Below, piece after piece: positions 1-8,368 of a DNA stretch of 49,880 nt. Below the pieces are notes generated by a model. The model saw only the letters and a program-made list of their open reading frames with translations, was not told the DNA's origin and did not search any database. This DNA comes from an uncultured Eubacteriales bacterium (lineage in GTDB: Bacteria; Bacillota; Clostridia; Oscillospirales; Oscillospiraceae), in the NCBI GenBank assembly GCA_900547405.1, contig URGL01000009.1, forward strand, positions 1 through 49,880, written 5' to 3'. Numbering within the stretch: the stretch's first letter is position 1; every line of letters starts with the position of its first letter. A program made the translations under genes and the position numbers.

Positions 1-148
1 TTTTGAATAATTTTCGAGCCGAGCCGACATAACCGGTGTAGCCTTCACGCAGCGAAGCTGTTGGAATAAATGCGACTTTTTTGTTATCAATTTCTTCTTT
101 TATCAAACTTCCTACACTTGAAAAGTGCGAACATAAAAACAGCTTCAT
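1..148 (-). CDS. Peptidase S51-like (PepE/dipeptidase E family) protein, N-terminal part
   Basis: The reading frame starts at ATG 146-148 on the minus strand and runs off the left edge, giving about 49 residues. It begins MKLFLCSHFSSVG and continues with VAFIPTASLREGYTGYVGSA. This layout (short beta strand, then an 'FIPTA' strand and a glycine/tyrosine-rich turn) is that of the peptidase S51 / class I glutamine-amidotransferase-like family. An AAAGGAG ribosome binding site lies at 156-162, seven bases before the ATG, which supports this start. The catalytic Ser would lie outside the window, so activity cannot be judged. The base composition is AT-rich. The family is recognised from memory of the N-terminal pattern only. 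Confidence 0.6.
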   Translation of the reverse strand, partial: MKLFLCSHFSSVGSLIKEEIDNKKVAFIPTASLREGYTGYVGSARKLFK

Positions 149-244
149 CCATATTCTCCTTTATATATTTGTCGCTCAATTTATATTCAAATTATACCAT
201 AAAACTTGTGAACAATTCTACCCCAACTATTGACATAGAGCCGG

Positions 245-284
245 AAAAATGCCCTTGCGAACCGTTGTGTCGGTTCGCAAGGGC
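245..284 (-). terminator. Intrinsic terminator of the clostripain-like gene
   Basis: A perfect 14-bp inverted repeat (251-264 with 271-284, loop TTGTGT) is followed on the minus strand by a T run (complement of 245-249). It sits 19 bases past the stop codon of the leftward protease gene. Confidence 0.85.
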
Positions 285-302
285 CCATATTCTGTTTATG
301 GC

Positions 303-2285
303 TCACGCCGAGGTATAAATCCTTCCATCCTCCACGGTAAACCAGGCGAGGTCTGAAAGGAAGCTCTCGCCGGTCTGGTCGGTCATCTCGAAGCACAGGG
401 CAAACACGCCGTCGCCCAGGTCCTCCTCGGCAAAGGCGGTATCTGCCGTCACCGTGATGGTTTCACCCTCGTAGAGCTCCGGCTCCGTTTCGTCTCCAGA
501 AATGGTCATTGCATAGTGCAGCAGTGTTACCTGGTCTCCCGGCTGCAATTCCCGCGGATTCCGGTCCGCCATGCCGCTGTCCTCGAGCCCCTGCCGGGCC
601 CCCAGAATATGAAACGTCTCGGTATCGTACTGATAGGCCACCCGGAGCTGGTATTTTTCCCCGTTCAGGAGAATGGGGACGGAATAGAGGTTGTAGTCCT
701 CGCCCTCGTAAACCAGCTCTGTGTAGCACAGGGCGCCATCCAGGCAGCCCCAGACGCCCCGGAAATTATCCCGGAACACGCCGCTGTCCCAGTCCGCGTC
801 CAGGTCGTTGTCGTAGCCCAGAATCAGGATGGTATCCGAGGTCTCGTCCATCCAGCAGAGGTTAAAATACACGCCCTGCAAAAGCGAGGCAGCGTCCGGG
901 CCAATGTCCAGAACGGCGTTGCCGTTCTCGTCCACATAGACCGGGGAATCCTCCAGCCCATAGTCCTTTGCGGACTCCACCTGAGCCGGGGTATCAACCG
1001 TCTCCCCTGCCTGGGCCATGTAATCCGCGCCCGCCTGGCTCAGAGAGCCGGACAGGGCGTATTCATACAGGTACCCTACCGACTGGCTTGTCCCCAAGCC
1101 CGCGTAGATATCGGCGTTTTCCCGGTCTCCACTGTAGGGATAGTAGCAGGACAGTCCCGTTGCCCCGTCCCGATAGGGGCCGTTCACCTGATAGAGAACG
1201 CAATTTTCCAGCGCCTGCAAAAGCGTCTGGGCATTGTCCCCGAACAGGTCCTGGTTGTTGCGCACAAAGTCTCCTAGGTCCACCATATCCGTGTAGCCCT
1301 GGTCATCGGTGTTGCCGCCGTAGTTCTCCGCCCTGCCCGCACCGCGGCCCAGCTGGGCGAAAAAGCGACCGTCCGCCGCCGCCTTGGCCAGTGCCTCCCG
1401 GCCCAGGGCCTCGTAGGCCTCCAACAGGGGCTGGAGCTTTTGCAGGTCCACAACGGACAGGGTAATATCCCCTGCCTGGTCAATCTCCTCACAGCCCACC
1501 GTATAGCTGTCACAAATCACCCTGCCAAGCTCCGCCCCGTTCATGGTCGGGTCACAGCCCAGCGCATAGAGCCACTGGCTGTAATTCCAGCCGCAGCCCG
1601 GCTCTGTCTCCTCGCTGGCCACCAGGTAGCGGGCGCAGTCTTCCAGCATATAGGCCGTATCCACTGTGGCCATCAGGCAGGCGTCAAAGCCCACCACGTC
1701 AAAGGGCGGATCCTCCCGGGACAGGGTGCAGGCGCTGGCCACCGCACTGTAGATTTCCGGCAGAGACAGGGAATCGTCGTCGAAGGTCTCGTCAAAGGCG
1801 ACCCCGCTCAGGCTGCCGCCGCCATGGTTCCAGAACACCAGCATGGTCCTGTCCGCCGGGTAATTTTCCGTGCAGAATCCCAGGAAATCCTCCAGGGTCT
1901 CCGGCGCACCCATATTTGCGTTGGGCAGCGCGTCCACCATCTCCAGGGTATCCCCCGTGTACACATACCGCCCCAGCTGCCCGGCCTCCACCGCCGGGTG
2001 GGACCATTCGTAGCTGCCGCCGGTTTCAATCACCACGGTCACGTTCTCCGGCAGGGTAACCTGTTCCATTTCCATGAGGTCGCTTGTGGCCGCCTGATAC
2101 TCGCTCTCCAGGTCAGAGCCGCACAGATACCAGTAGATCGCCCAGCTCTCTCCCTGGGTGTCGTCCGCCGTCTGATTTGCCGCCAAAGCACCGTCCGTCT
2201 CCTCCGGCTCCTCCTCCGAGCAGCCCGCAAAGGAAAAGACCAGGCAAATTGCCAGCAGAAACGCGATCCATCTCTTCGTCTTCAT
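303..2285 (-). CDS. Clostripain-family (C11) cysteine protease lipoprotein
   Basis: This 660-residue exported protein has a lipoprotein signal (hydrophobic stretch, then SFAGC with the lipid Cys at 22) and an acidic, Glu/Asp/Thr-rich linker. The peptidase C11 core follows. The catalytic pair is visible as His154 in FWNHGGG and Cys203 in GFDACLMA, with the usual 'SEE' segment after it. C11 enzymes cleave after Arg or Lys and are usually self-activating secreted proteases. The C-terminal ~250 residues look like a beta-rich domain of unknown role. The start at 2285 (MKTKRW) is preferred over an upstream in-frame Met because GAAGGGTGG lies just before it. It is monocistronic with its own terminator. 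The family call is firm; the substrate is unknown. Confidence 0.9.
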   Translation of the reverse strand: MKTKRWIAFLLAICLVFSFAGCSEEEPEETDGALAANQTADDTQGESWAIYWYLCGSDLESEYQAATSDLMEMEQVTLPENVTVVIETGGSYEWSHPAVEAGQLGRYVYTGDTLEMVDALPNANMGAPETLEDFLGFCTENYPADRTMLVFWNHGGGSLSGVAFDETFDDDSLSLPEIYSAVASACTLSREDPPFDVVGFDACLMATVDTAYMLEDCARYLVASEETEPGCGWNYSQWLYALGCDPTMNGAELGRVICDSYTVGCEEIDQAGDITLSVVDLQKLQPLLEAYEALGREALAKAAADGRFFAQLGRGAGRAENYGGNTDDQGYTDMVDLGDFVRNNQDLFGDNAQTLLQALENCVLYQVNGPYRDGATGLSCYYPYSGDRENADIYAGLGTSQSVGYLYEYALSGSLSQAGADYMAQAGETVDTPAQVESAKDYGLEDSPVYVDENGNAVLDIGPDAASLLQGVYFNLCWMDETSDTILILGYDNDLDADWDSGVFRDNFRGVWGCLDGALCYTELVYEGEDYNLYSVPILLNGEKYQLRVAYQYDTETFHILGARQGLEDSGMADRNPRELQPGDQVTLLHYAMTISGDETEPELYEGETITVTADTAFAEEDLGDGVFALCFEMTDQTGESFLSDLAWFTVEDGRIYTSA

Positions 2286-2510
2286 AGTTATAAACCACCC
2301 TTCTGCGAAAGGCACCGACGGGGTTATGAAACATGGATGCTTTCGCTAATAAAATTTGTTTGCTATGGAGTGTTTGCGCACATCGACCAATTGGATAAGT
2401 GGAATAATACCTCTACGAAATTACACAACTCTCAAACCTCAAATCCGCTTTGAGAACCGGCCAACCTACCGGCTGAGTGCTGCATAATCGGTATTACCTG
2501 CACTTTTATT
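2286..2510. other. Non-coding gap between protease gene and relaxase remnant
   Basis: The stretch holds the protease ribosome binding site at its left end and probably its promoter, but no convincing -35/-10 pair was found. A small dyad (CCGGCCAACCTACCGG) lies near 2457-2472. No open frame with a ribosome binding site was seen. Confidence 0.4.
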
Positions 2511-2912
2511 TTATATTTCACACAGGTCCTTGTCAATGATCAATCGTGTTTCTTCTGGAAGTTTGGGGTGATCCCAGGCATCTACCAGCAGGAGAGTAAA
2601 CTGGTGGTCAATGGCGGTGCGGAGGAAGGAGCGGATGGGGTCATCGGCAAAGAAACTCCGCAGGTTTACGAACACAAACTTTCCGTCTGCGTCCCGGATA
2701 CGGTTGCCGTCCTCGTCCAGCTCATACACCCGGCGTTGCTTTAGTCCCCATTTGCCGTTCTGCTCGATGGGACGGATGGGGCAAAGCACATGAAAATGCG
2801 GGTTTGGTATGCCGCCGTCCTCCCGGTCTGGCTGGTGTACGGCGAAGTCAACCACCATGCCCCGGCTCACAAAGTTCTCCCTTTGATTTTGGGAACAAAA
2901 AAAGACCGTCAA
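2511..2912 (-). pseudogene. MobA/MobL-type relaxase internal fragment, chimeric
   Basis: The frame contains the conserved relaxase block NFVSRGMVVDFAVHQ followed by IPNPHFHVLCPIRP (the HxH-type metal-binding motif) and then KWGLKQRRVYELDEDGNRI, as in MobA/MobL conjugative relaxases of Clostridia. The N-terminal catalytic Tyr region is missing. After GKFVF the text stops resembling a relaxase and ends in about 50 residues (VNLRSFFADDPIRSF...) that I do not recognise. The piece is therefore a scar of an integrated mobilizable element: an internal relaxase fragment joined to foreign sequence. The first ~10 codons overlap the terminator of the gene to its right, and there is no ribosome binding site. 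It is probably not translated into a working protein. Confidence 0.75.
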
Positions 2913-2941
2913 CTTTTCGCATAGTGCGACCAGTCAACGGC
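2897..2941 (-). terminator. Terminator of the small membrane protein gene
   Basis: On the minus strand GCCGTTGACT pairs with AGTTGACGGT (two G-U pairs), with a smaller TCGCA/TGCGA stem inside the loop. A run of seven T follows (complement of 2897-2903). Confidence 0.7.
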
Positions 2942-2971
2942 CTGATTTTCGGTATTCGTTATGTTCTAAAA

Positions 2972-3346
2972 TCAGTTCTTTGAAAGATGGCGTTTTTCAA
3001 TCTCTAATGTTATGAGGGTAGCAGTCATTAGATAGAGGACGGCTATGACACGTTCCAAGGCAAGTGAATTGATAGGGCGAGGATAAAAATGTACTAACGC
3101 CATTGCCAACAGTCTAATCGGGAAATATGCGCCTAACCATGCAGAGACTTTATAAAACCGCTTGCGGAATTGAATTGTTCTCTCATTCTGCTCATTTGCC
3201 TTTTTTTGATATGCGTATTCAAAGCCTCCAACCATAGCAATAAAAGGAATAAAACTCAAGACACCAAAGAAAATGTTTTGCAGGATAACAACAGACGCAA
3301 ATTGAATTATCAACACCATCACTTCAAGAGTGATCAAAAAAATCAT
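2972..3346 (-). CDS. Small membrane protein of unknown function
   Basis: The 124-residue protein has about four hydrophobic segments (residues ~1-25, 28-45, 70-88 and 98-116) and a basic cytoplasmic loop (YQKKANEQNERTIQFRKRFYK) between the second and third. I do not recognise the family; similar small proteins sit next to mobile elements in Clostridia. The start is uncertain. The listed ATG has no ribosome binding site, and the same frame stays open for about 50 more codons to the right with no ATG, GTG or TTG. That hints that the true 5' end was lost or replaced. The upstream part crosses an inverted repeat at 3409-3480. A good terminator follows the gene. Confidence 0.45.
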   Translation of the reverse strand: MIFLITLEVMVLIIQFASVVILQNIFFGVLSFIPFIAMVGGFEYAYQKKANEQNERTIQFRKRFYKVSAWLGAYFPIRLLAMALVHFYPRPINSLALERVIAVLYLMTATLITLEIEKRHLSKN

Positions 3347-3408
3347 GATCTGGTGGATGCCGTCCGTTTTGACTTCCTTAATTGAGCAGCTTTCCAGTAT
3401 AATCTTTC

Positions 3409-3480
3409 TTGAGCATAGAGATTCTTCCTTTTCGTGATTGGTGGTACTTTTATGATAAAGGATTTTATCTCTATGCTCAA
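3409..3480. repeat. 14-bp perfect inverted repeat with 44-bp spacer
   Basis: TTGAGCATAGAGAT at 3409-3422 is the exact reverse complement of ATCTCTATGCTCAA at 3467-3480. It lies upstream of the leftward membrane-protein gene. There is no T run, so it is not an ordinary terminator. It could be a recombination site, a protein-binding site or the ends of a tiny element. Confidence 0.6.
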
Positions 3481-3497
3481 CCTTTTTATATAGCTAA

Positions 3498-3522
3498 GGG
3501 GCCAGGCTCATCGCCTGACCCC
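3498..3522. other. GC-rich hairpin without T run
   Basis: GGGGCCAGGC and GCCTGACCCC can form a 10-bp stem (one G-U) with loop TCATC. No T tract follows on either strand, so its role is unclear. It lies in the gap between the inverted repeat and the IS remnant. Confidence 0.4.
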
Positions 3523-3614
3523 AACATTTATTATAGAACCTTTTTTGTACGGAACTTTAATTCTCCTCATCCTCCAGGCTCAGAGAGGTGGGGGCGGGGG
3601 GCCTCGTCCATCCC

Positions 3615-3706
3615 GCTGCCGGATATGGTATAATAGAACAATCAAACAAAGGTGGTACCAGAAATGAAGATTTCTACGTCTGGTATTTTACGAAATTTTC
3701 CAAAAT
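3615..3706 (+). mobile_element. Minimal remnant of an IS5-like element
   Basis: The first ~55 bases (GCTGCCGGATATGGTATAAT through the ATGAAG start of a transposase) match the left end of the remnant at 11816, and the last ~30 (TGGTATTTTACGAAATTTTC to 3706) match its right end. Nothing remains of the transposase beyond its first two codons. Both remnants read in the same direction, and they bracket the agr island. Confidence 0.7.
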
Positions 3707-3755
3707 GTGGAGAATACAAGAATACTGGGCTATTTATTCAGAGGGTCCCTAAGTG

Positions 3756-4400
3756 TTACATTCCTTGCATAGACAAGACACCGGCATCCATCTGATAAAC
3801 CACATCGCACAACTGGGAGATATCCTCTTTCGAGTGACTGGCCAGAATGATGGTTTTACCCTGTTCCTTTTGCCCCAGCAAAAAAGCCCGGATGGATTCA
3901 ACAGTTTCATTATCCAGGCCGTTCATGGGCTCGTCCAAAATGAGTACTTCGGGATTTTCCATAATGGCCTGGGCCAGTCCCAAACGCTGGCGCATACCCA
4001 TGGAGTAGTGACCCACATGCTTTCGGCTGTCCGGGTCCAGACCCACCATGTTGATAACTTCCCGGATTCTTTGACGATCCGGCTTGCCGGATAGGGATGC
4101 CAGATAGTAGAGATTGCGATATCCAGAGACGTTGGGCAGGAAGCCAGGGGTTTCAATGATTGCACCAACCCCCTTGGGTACTTTCAGACCGTCCCCAATG
4201 CTCTGGCCTAAAACCGTAATCTCTCCCTGCGTAACCGGGATCAATCCGCAGATGCACTTGAACAGCACCGTTTTCCCGGAACCATTTCTGCCGATGATTC
4301 CGTATATTTTCCCTTTTTCAAAAGAAACTGTAACCTGATTCAAGGCAGTTGCTTCCTTGAACTGCTTCGTTACATTGTTCACTTGCACAGCATAGTCCAT
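3756..4400 (-). CDS. ABC transporter ATPase, lantibiotic-immunity (LanF/BcrA) type
   Basis: The 214-residue nucleotide-binding subunit has Walker A GRNGSGKT (37-44), ABC signature YSMGMRQRL (132-140), Walker B VLILDEP (152-158) and H-loop His189. The usual Q-loop glutamine is replaced by Glu in GAIIETPGF (E83). This 'E-loop' is a known mark of LanF immunity ATPases. Partners are the two permeases encoded just upstream, six bases away. Such LanFEG pumps clear membrane-active peptides from the producing or exposed cell. It is the last gene of the leftward agr operon. BcrA- and NatA-like exporters are alternatives, but the E-loop and the two unequal permeases favour immunity or peptide export. 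Confidence 0.85.
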   Translation of the reverse strand: MDYAVQVNNVTKQFKEATALNQVTVSFEKGKIYGIIGRNGSGKTVLFKCICGLIPVTQGEITVLGQSIGDGLKVPKGVGAIIETPGFLPNVSGYRNLYYLASLSGKPDRQRIREVINMVGLDPDSRKHVGHYSMGMRQRLGLAQAIMENPEVLILDEPMNGLDNETVESIRAFLLGQKEQGKTIILASHSKEDISQLCDVVYQMDAGVLSMQGM

Positions 4401-4405
4401 GATTG

Positions 4406-5257
4406 TTACTCCTTGTCTGTTTCCACATCACGTTTTCCTATGACTAGTATTAAGAACATACTTAATATACTTCCAAGCAATGCCGGTGCCAAAACGCCAA
4501 ATGCATAGGAAGGTAAGTTCTGATTGTTATTCCCCATCAGCATTCGATCCATCCAAGATACAGGAGAAATCCAGATTGTCATCTTAATCACGCCTGGGTC
4601 AATAGTAAAGTATTCAGGAATTAAAGATATACCCACTAAAATTGATGTAATAATTGCACCCAATCCCTTCTTTAGATAGAGATTGCATACTGTCATTATT
4701 ACCCCTAGCATATAGCATACTAAAACCATGACAGCAGCGCACCAGAGCGTTACGAGAATCGGTTCTGCGTTTTTTATCACACGATATCCCAAATTTAAAT
4801 ATACTCCAAAAAAGGAAGGATCCAATCCTTGAGATGCGGTCAACAGTGAATCACCCCATGCGGTACTCCATGTAAGCTCAGGAAGATACCATATCCAGGA
4901 AAGAACCCATACTAAGGCTGTGAAACAGATACTGATTATAAGCAGATATAATAGTTGACCCTTAATCCATATGCGTTTCCCTGTGCGTAGGATTACGAAA
5001 CTCTGTTGCCTTGTGCGAAACGGTGATTCTGAAATCAAAAGTAAAAAAAGAAGCATAATAGGAAGAAAACGACTAGCACTGCAAAGTAGAAATGGAAGCA
5101 TCCAAGGTGTAACTGGAGAACCTAAGAATTTTGCATAGTCTATCATCCCATGTAGTTGGTCATAGGTATACAATGTCAAGCAAAGCAACGCTGCGAGATT
5201 TTTGGGGTTTATAATCCACTGTTGAAAATTTATCCCAGCAATCTTAATCTCTTTCAT
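4406..5257 (-). CDS. ABC-2 type permease (LanE/LanG-like), second subunit
   Basis: The 283-residue polytopic membrane protein has six to seven hydrophobic segments and no ATPase motif. The start at 5257 (MKEIKIAG) is chosen because GGAGG lies eight bases before it and because its ATG overlaps the stop of the preceding permease by four bases (ATGA), a sign of translational coupling. The upstream in-frame Met at 5293 lies inside the previous gene. With the neighbouring permease it would form the membrane channel of the transporter driven by the 3756-4400 ATPase. The substrate is not visible from sequence; an antimicrobial-type peptide or the product of the operon is inferred from context. Confidence 0.8.
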   Translation of the reverse strand: MKEIKIAGINFQQWIINPKNLAALLCLTLYTYDQLHGMIDYAKFLGSPVTPWMLPFLLCSASRFLPIMLLFLLLISESPFRTRQQSFVILRTGKRIWIKGQLLYLLIISICFTALVWVLSWIWYLPELTWSTAWGDSLLTASQGLDPSFFGVYLNLGYRVIKNAEPILVTLWCAAVMVLVCYMLGVIMTVCNLYLKKGLGAIITSILVGISLIPEYFTIDPGVIKMTIWISPVSWMDRMLMGNNNQNLPSYAFGVLAPALLGSILSMFLILVIGKRDVETDKE

Positions 5258-6081
5258 AATATTGCCTCCGTACATGTTTTTTTCACAAAACAAATACTAA
5301 CAAGAGATATCAAAAGTGTGATTAACAATATCGTCCAAAGAAGGCTCAGCGAGCTATTTCCTAACCATACTTGCGCAAAAAACAAGTTATATGGCGAGAC
5401 CATGCTCCAAATTAGATTGGCAGGAAATAACGGGTACACTATATTTAAAATGGAGTTCCACAGATAATATGCTATGACAGGAGATAAGATTGCAGCATAG
5501 GCGTTAGCAATATAGCTACTTACAAACAGAGAAAACACGCCAGCAAGCCCACATACGAAGCCAGCTATAGTAATTTTCACAAAATAATACCAGATAACAC
5601 CTTCTGACAAACTTATTTCTTCATAATACACGGCCAGCGATTCATTATGAAGAGTATGGGGAATGCCAAGGAAAGTCATTAGTGCCAGAAACACAATGAT
5701 GCTTATCAACGCCACTAAGAAATCAGATATGAATGTTACTATCACTTTACTTATACTGTACGTATAGATGCCTACTCTTTTCTGGATTTCTTCCAAAAAG
5801 CCGCTGTCTTTCTCGTATAAGTACATTGTAGAAAACGGTATCGTAGCAATCACCAGCATCATAGGCCCCAAATTTGATCCATCTAATGCATTTCTTAGAA
5901 GATAAACAGTACTTGATTCCGAAAGGTTATTATATTCAATAAGATCATAAGCAATATTCATTGTCATCCATGAAAGGAAAAAAAATATTGCAAGTAGAAA
6001 CCGAATGGAAAAAATGGATCTCCGCAAATCCATCATAACCATATATTTAAACCGGGTACCTTCTATTGAAGCGTTTTTCAT
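5254..6081 (-). CDS. ABC-2 type permease (LanE/LanG-like), first subunit
   Basis: The protein of about 275 residues has a basic N-terminus, a first membrane segment near residues 25-45 and about six membrane spans in all, the usual plan for bacteriocin-immunity permeases. The family shows little sequence conservation, so the call rests on topology and the neighbouring ATPase. The start at 6081 (ATG, MKNASIEGT) is preferred; a GTG four codons earlier overlaps the AAGGGAG ribosome binding site. A terminator-like hairpin lies only 19 bases upstream, between this gene and the secreted-protein gene, so the transporter would be made at a lower level by read-through. Confidence 0.78.
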   Translation of the reverse strand: MKNASIEGTRFKYMVMMDLRRSIFSIRFLLAIFFFLSWMTMNIAYDLIEYNNLSESSTVYLLRNALDGSNLGPMMLVIATIPFSTMYLYEKDSGFLEEIQKRVGIYTYSISKVIVTFISDFLVALISIIVFLALMTFLGIPHTLHNESLAVYYEEISLSEGVIWYYFVKITIAGFVCGLAGVFSLFVSSYIANAYAAILSPVIAYYLWNSILNIVYPLFPANLIWSMVSPYNLFFAQVWLGNSSLSLLWTILLITLLISLVSICFVKKTCTEAIL

Positions 6082-6099
6082 TATGAATTTCACTCCCTT

Positions 6100-6130
6100 A
6101 AAAATGCCCCCGCCTGCCGGTGCGGGGACA
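6100..6130 (-). terminator. Intra-operon terminator between secreted-protein gene and transporter genes
   Basis: On the minus strand TGTCCCCGC pairs with GCGGGGGCA (9 bp, one G-U, loop of 8), followed by TTTTT. It follows the secreted-protein stop by 15 bases and probably trims most transcripts before the immunity-type transporter. Confidence 0.75.
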
Positions 6131-6145
6131 TCCTTTATCCTTATT

Positions 6146-6556
6146 TCAGGGCTGGAAATTACCCTTCACGTAGACCGTGTTTCCTTCCCTAATTCCTACC
6201 AAAGTAACTGTGCAGTTATTATACAGTGCGGCACCTGAATTGTATGTCAAACCGATGCTGTTTTGCAGAGTAGTATAGCGTGCACTTGTGTTACACGCTC
6301 TGTTACCTTCAGCATCTCGCAAATAAAACCTGACATTACCAAGTCCGAAATTTGCTCCTGTAATGCTTACTCCTGCAGTTCCGCCAGTAGCTGTTCCAAC
6401 ATCATTCTTCTTACCTTCTTGTTCGTAGTCCTCTTCAAAGTCAAAGTAGTATGGAACTTTTTCACTGGCATAACCGATGACTGCAATCATAGGGATGAGT
6501 AGAGCAACAAGCAGGATTGTTGCCACAAGTCGATAGGTTTTGTGAATTTGTGTCAT
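6146..6556 (-). CDS. Small secreted protein, possibly DUF2712-like
   Basis: The 136-residue protein has a strong signal peptide: basic MTQIHKTYR, a hydrophobic core to about residue 28, and likely cleavage near Ala30 (IGYA-SEK). The mature part is about 105 residues, rich in Gly, Asn and Thr, with beta-strand-like text (NVRFYLRDAEGNR) and exactly two cysteines (C88, C115) that could form a disulfide. The ending (NTVYVKGNF) and the 'D..GNR' element recall the DUF2712 family of Bacilli, found near peptide transporters; this match is from memory and tentative. The ribosome binding site AGAGGAGG is the strongest in the operon. The gene lies after agrDB and a dedicated signal peptidase and before an immunity-type pump. 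It is the best candidate for the effector of the system. Confidence 0.65.
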   Translation of the reverse strand: MTQIHKTYRLVATILLVALLIPMIAVIGYASEKVPYYFDFEEDYEQEGKKNDVGTATGGTAGVSITGANFGLGNVRFYLRDAEGNRACNTSARYTTLQNSIGLTYNSGAALYNNCTVTLVGIREGNTVYVKGNFQP

Positions 6557-6621
6557 AAGAATCCTCCTCTAAGTTATATTTATATTTGCTTCTATTCCGG
6601 CACATAGAAACACATATGTCT

Positions 6622-7752
6622 TTACAGTTCTTTCCCACTTATAGCATCCACGGAAACGAATTTATATTGAGTGATGTCGCTTCCTATATGCTGGTAGGAT
6701 ACTTTTATTGTCCAAACAGGGAATAGTATCCATTCATTTCCTTCCTGTTGGTATTGGTATTCCAAAGCCGGATCATCATAAATAATGTTCCGGAAAGTCA
6801 GAATACTGTTCATTTTTTCTTTTACAACTGCCATTGCTGTCTGTTCAGATATAAGCAGTTCAGGTTTTTGCTTCTCTTTACCCACAATCCATGGCATATC
6901 CACGCTTAGAAAATCAATCCCATTTTCTGAATACCAAACGATAATTTCACTTCCTATGTAAGTCGTTGTCTCACGAGATTCAAATCGAGGAGACAGCGTC
7001 GTATTTCCTACCGTTATTCCAAAGCTAAACAAATAAGCGTCATCTGCCTCTGTCCAGTCAGTTAGAACAGGATAACCATTGTTCTCTTTTTCGTTGCCAA
7101 TGGGTGCGTATATAGGATTGGTTGTTAATTCTTTTACAGCCTCCTCCATGATGTTGTGGTCAATATACAACGTACGAAAAAGAGTCAAATCTTTACATCC
7201 CAAAAAAGACAATGCGGTTCGCACATATTCCTCAGCTTCTTTTGCGGTAGCAAAGTCGAAATTCCTAGCTTCAGTGAACATCCAGCCTACATTATACTGC
7301 TTATTTGTCTCATACTGTTCTTCCCCGGAATAAATAGGGTAGGTATAATACCTATCATATTTTTCTGAATCAATATACTGAAACACTGTGTGGGGGTGAT
7401 AACCTGTATTTTCGTGGCACACAAATTGCTTTCCACTGTTACAAATTCCGGAGTATCTTTTCGAAGAATCTCCAATTTTATTTTGGGAATCAATAACACT
7501 ATCACCGCAGTAAGATAAGAAACAATTGATGCTTTCTTCGGAGAAGTGCAACGGTCCAGCTGTGTAAATACTTGCGTATTTATTATATGTTTCTTTCCCA
7601 CTTCTATTATTTCCCATTGTTTCAGCCGCATAACTCGATCCTATTTCGCATTCATCACTTTCCTGATATTCATTTGTATTCGTACAAGCTGAAGAGAAGG
7701 TAAGCACACAGATTACAGTAATAAACAAGATGCTTTTTGTAAACTTCAACAT
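6622..7752 (-). CDS. Lipoprotein of unknown function in the agr operon
   Basis: The 376-residue protein has a lipoprotein-like signal (hydrophobic to residue ~20, Cys23 in FSSACTN). The rest is soluble and acidic, with many Tyr and Glu. Near the end, ISEQTAMAVVKEKMN and later YKFVSVDAISGKEL resemble a PepSY/YycH-like end in which 'VDA.SG' closes a small beta sheet; I do not assign a family. The start at 7752 is supported by AAGGGG before the ATG. It follows the signal peptidase gene by 10 bases and precedes the secreted-protein gene by 65 bases. A cell-surface role (chaperone, receptor or immunity lipoprotein like LanI) is possible but only inferred from position. Confidence 0.65.
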   Translation of the reverse strand: MLKFTKSILFITVICVLTFSSACTNTNEYQESDECEIGSSYAAETMGNNRSGKETYNKYASIYTAGPLHFSEESINCFLSYCGDSVIDSQNKIGDSSKRYSGICNSGKQFVCHENTGYHPHTVFQYIDSEKYDRYYTYPIYSGEEQYETNKQYNVGWMFTEARNFDFATAKEAEEYVRTALSFLGCKDLTLFRTLYIDHNIMEEAVKELTTNPIYAPIGNEKENNGYPVLTDWTEADDAYLFSFGITVGNTTLSPRFESRETTTYIGSEIIVWYSENGIDFLSVDMPWIVGKEKQKPELLISEQTAMAVVKEKMNSILTFRNIIYDDPALEYQYQQEGNEWILFPVWTIKVSYQHIGSDITQYKFVSVDAISGKEL

Positions 7753-7762
7753 ACTAATCCCC

Positions 7763-8314
7763 TTATGTTGCTATATTGATAAACCTTCTTATTATTTTTC
7801 CAACAACCCCTTTTTCCGGAATAAACCCTATTTCTTGGTTGCGACTGTCTGCTGAATGATTGCGATTGTCTCCCATTACAAAAAGGCAACCATAAGGTAC
7901 AGTGTAATTTATCGTCGTTACGCCATTCAAATCCAACATAGGATCAGCTTCCGCCAGACAAATATACGGCTCATCAAGGAGCATCCCATTAACCATCACA
8001 GCATTTTTGCTGTAATCGATAGTTACTTCTTCTCCACCAGTAGCGATTACTCGCTTGATAATGTATTCTCTGTCGGAATCCATAATTTTTGCCAGGATAA
8101 CATCACCCTTGGACGCATTTCTGTTAACCTTATCCACCAAGAGTATGTCACCGTTTTCCACGGTAGGATACATCGAGTTACCGCTGACCACAGTAATCGT
8201 TAGAATGTTTGCATTTAAATATAGTAACAATGAAGCCATCGCACATATCCCAATAACCCATATAAGGTTGGATTTCATGATTTTTGCCTTACTGGCATGG
8301 CGTGAATATTCCAA
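7763..8314 (-). CDS. Signal peptidase I (S26 family)
   Basis: The ~183-residue enzyme has one N-terminal membrane anchor (residues ~16-42) and the Ser/Lys catalytic dyad of type I signal peptidases: Ser47 in SGNSMYPT and Lys87 in YIIKRVIA. The late conserved box VMGDNRNHSADSR is also present. It cleaves signal peptides on the outer face of the membrane. The start is taken as TTG at 8312-8314 because GGGAGG precedes it by nine bases. ATG-initiated forms 7 or 14 codons longer are possible but would put the ribosome binding site inside the gene. Placement between agrB and exported-protein genes suggests a dedicated enzyme for AgrD leader removal or for the secreted protein. It is not the cell's only signal peptidase in all likelihood. 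Confidence 0.9.
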   Translation of the reverse strand: MEYSRHASKAKIMKSNLIWVIGICAMASLLLYLNANILTITVVSGNSMYPTVENGDILLVDKVNRNASKGDVILAKIMDSDREYIIKRVIATGGEEVTIDYSKNAVMVNGMLLDEPYICLAEADPMLDLNGVTTINYTVPYGCLFVMGDNRNHSADSRNQEIGFIPEKGVVGKIIRRFINIAT

Positions 8315-8368
8315 CTTTACCAACCTCCCGGTCATAAAACGCTGTGTGGGCAAATATCTTTCTGGCAG

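Noticed and set aside
70..318. Plus-strand 82-codon frame at the left edge.
   Set aside because: It runs across the S51-like gene start and a terminator hairpin and has no ribosome binding site or protein-like pattern.
516..1277. Long plus-strand frames opposite the clostripain-like gene.
   Set aside because: They are shadows of a GC-rich coding strand; the motifs lie on the minus strand.
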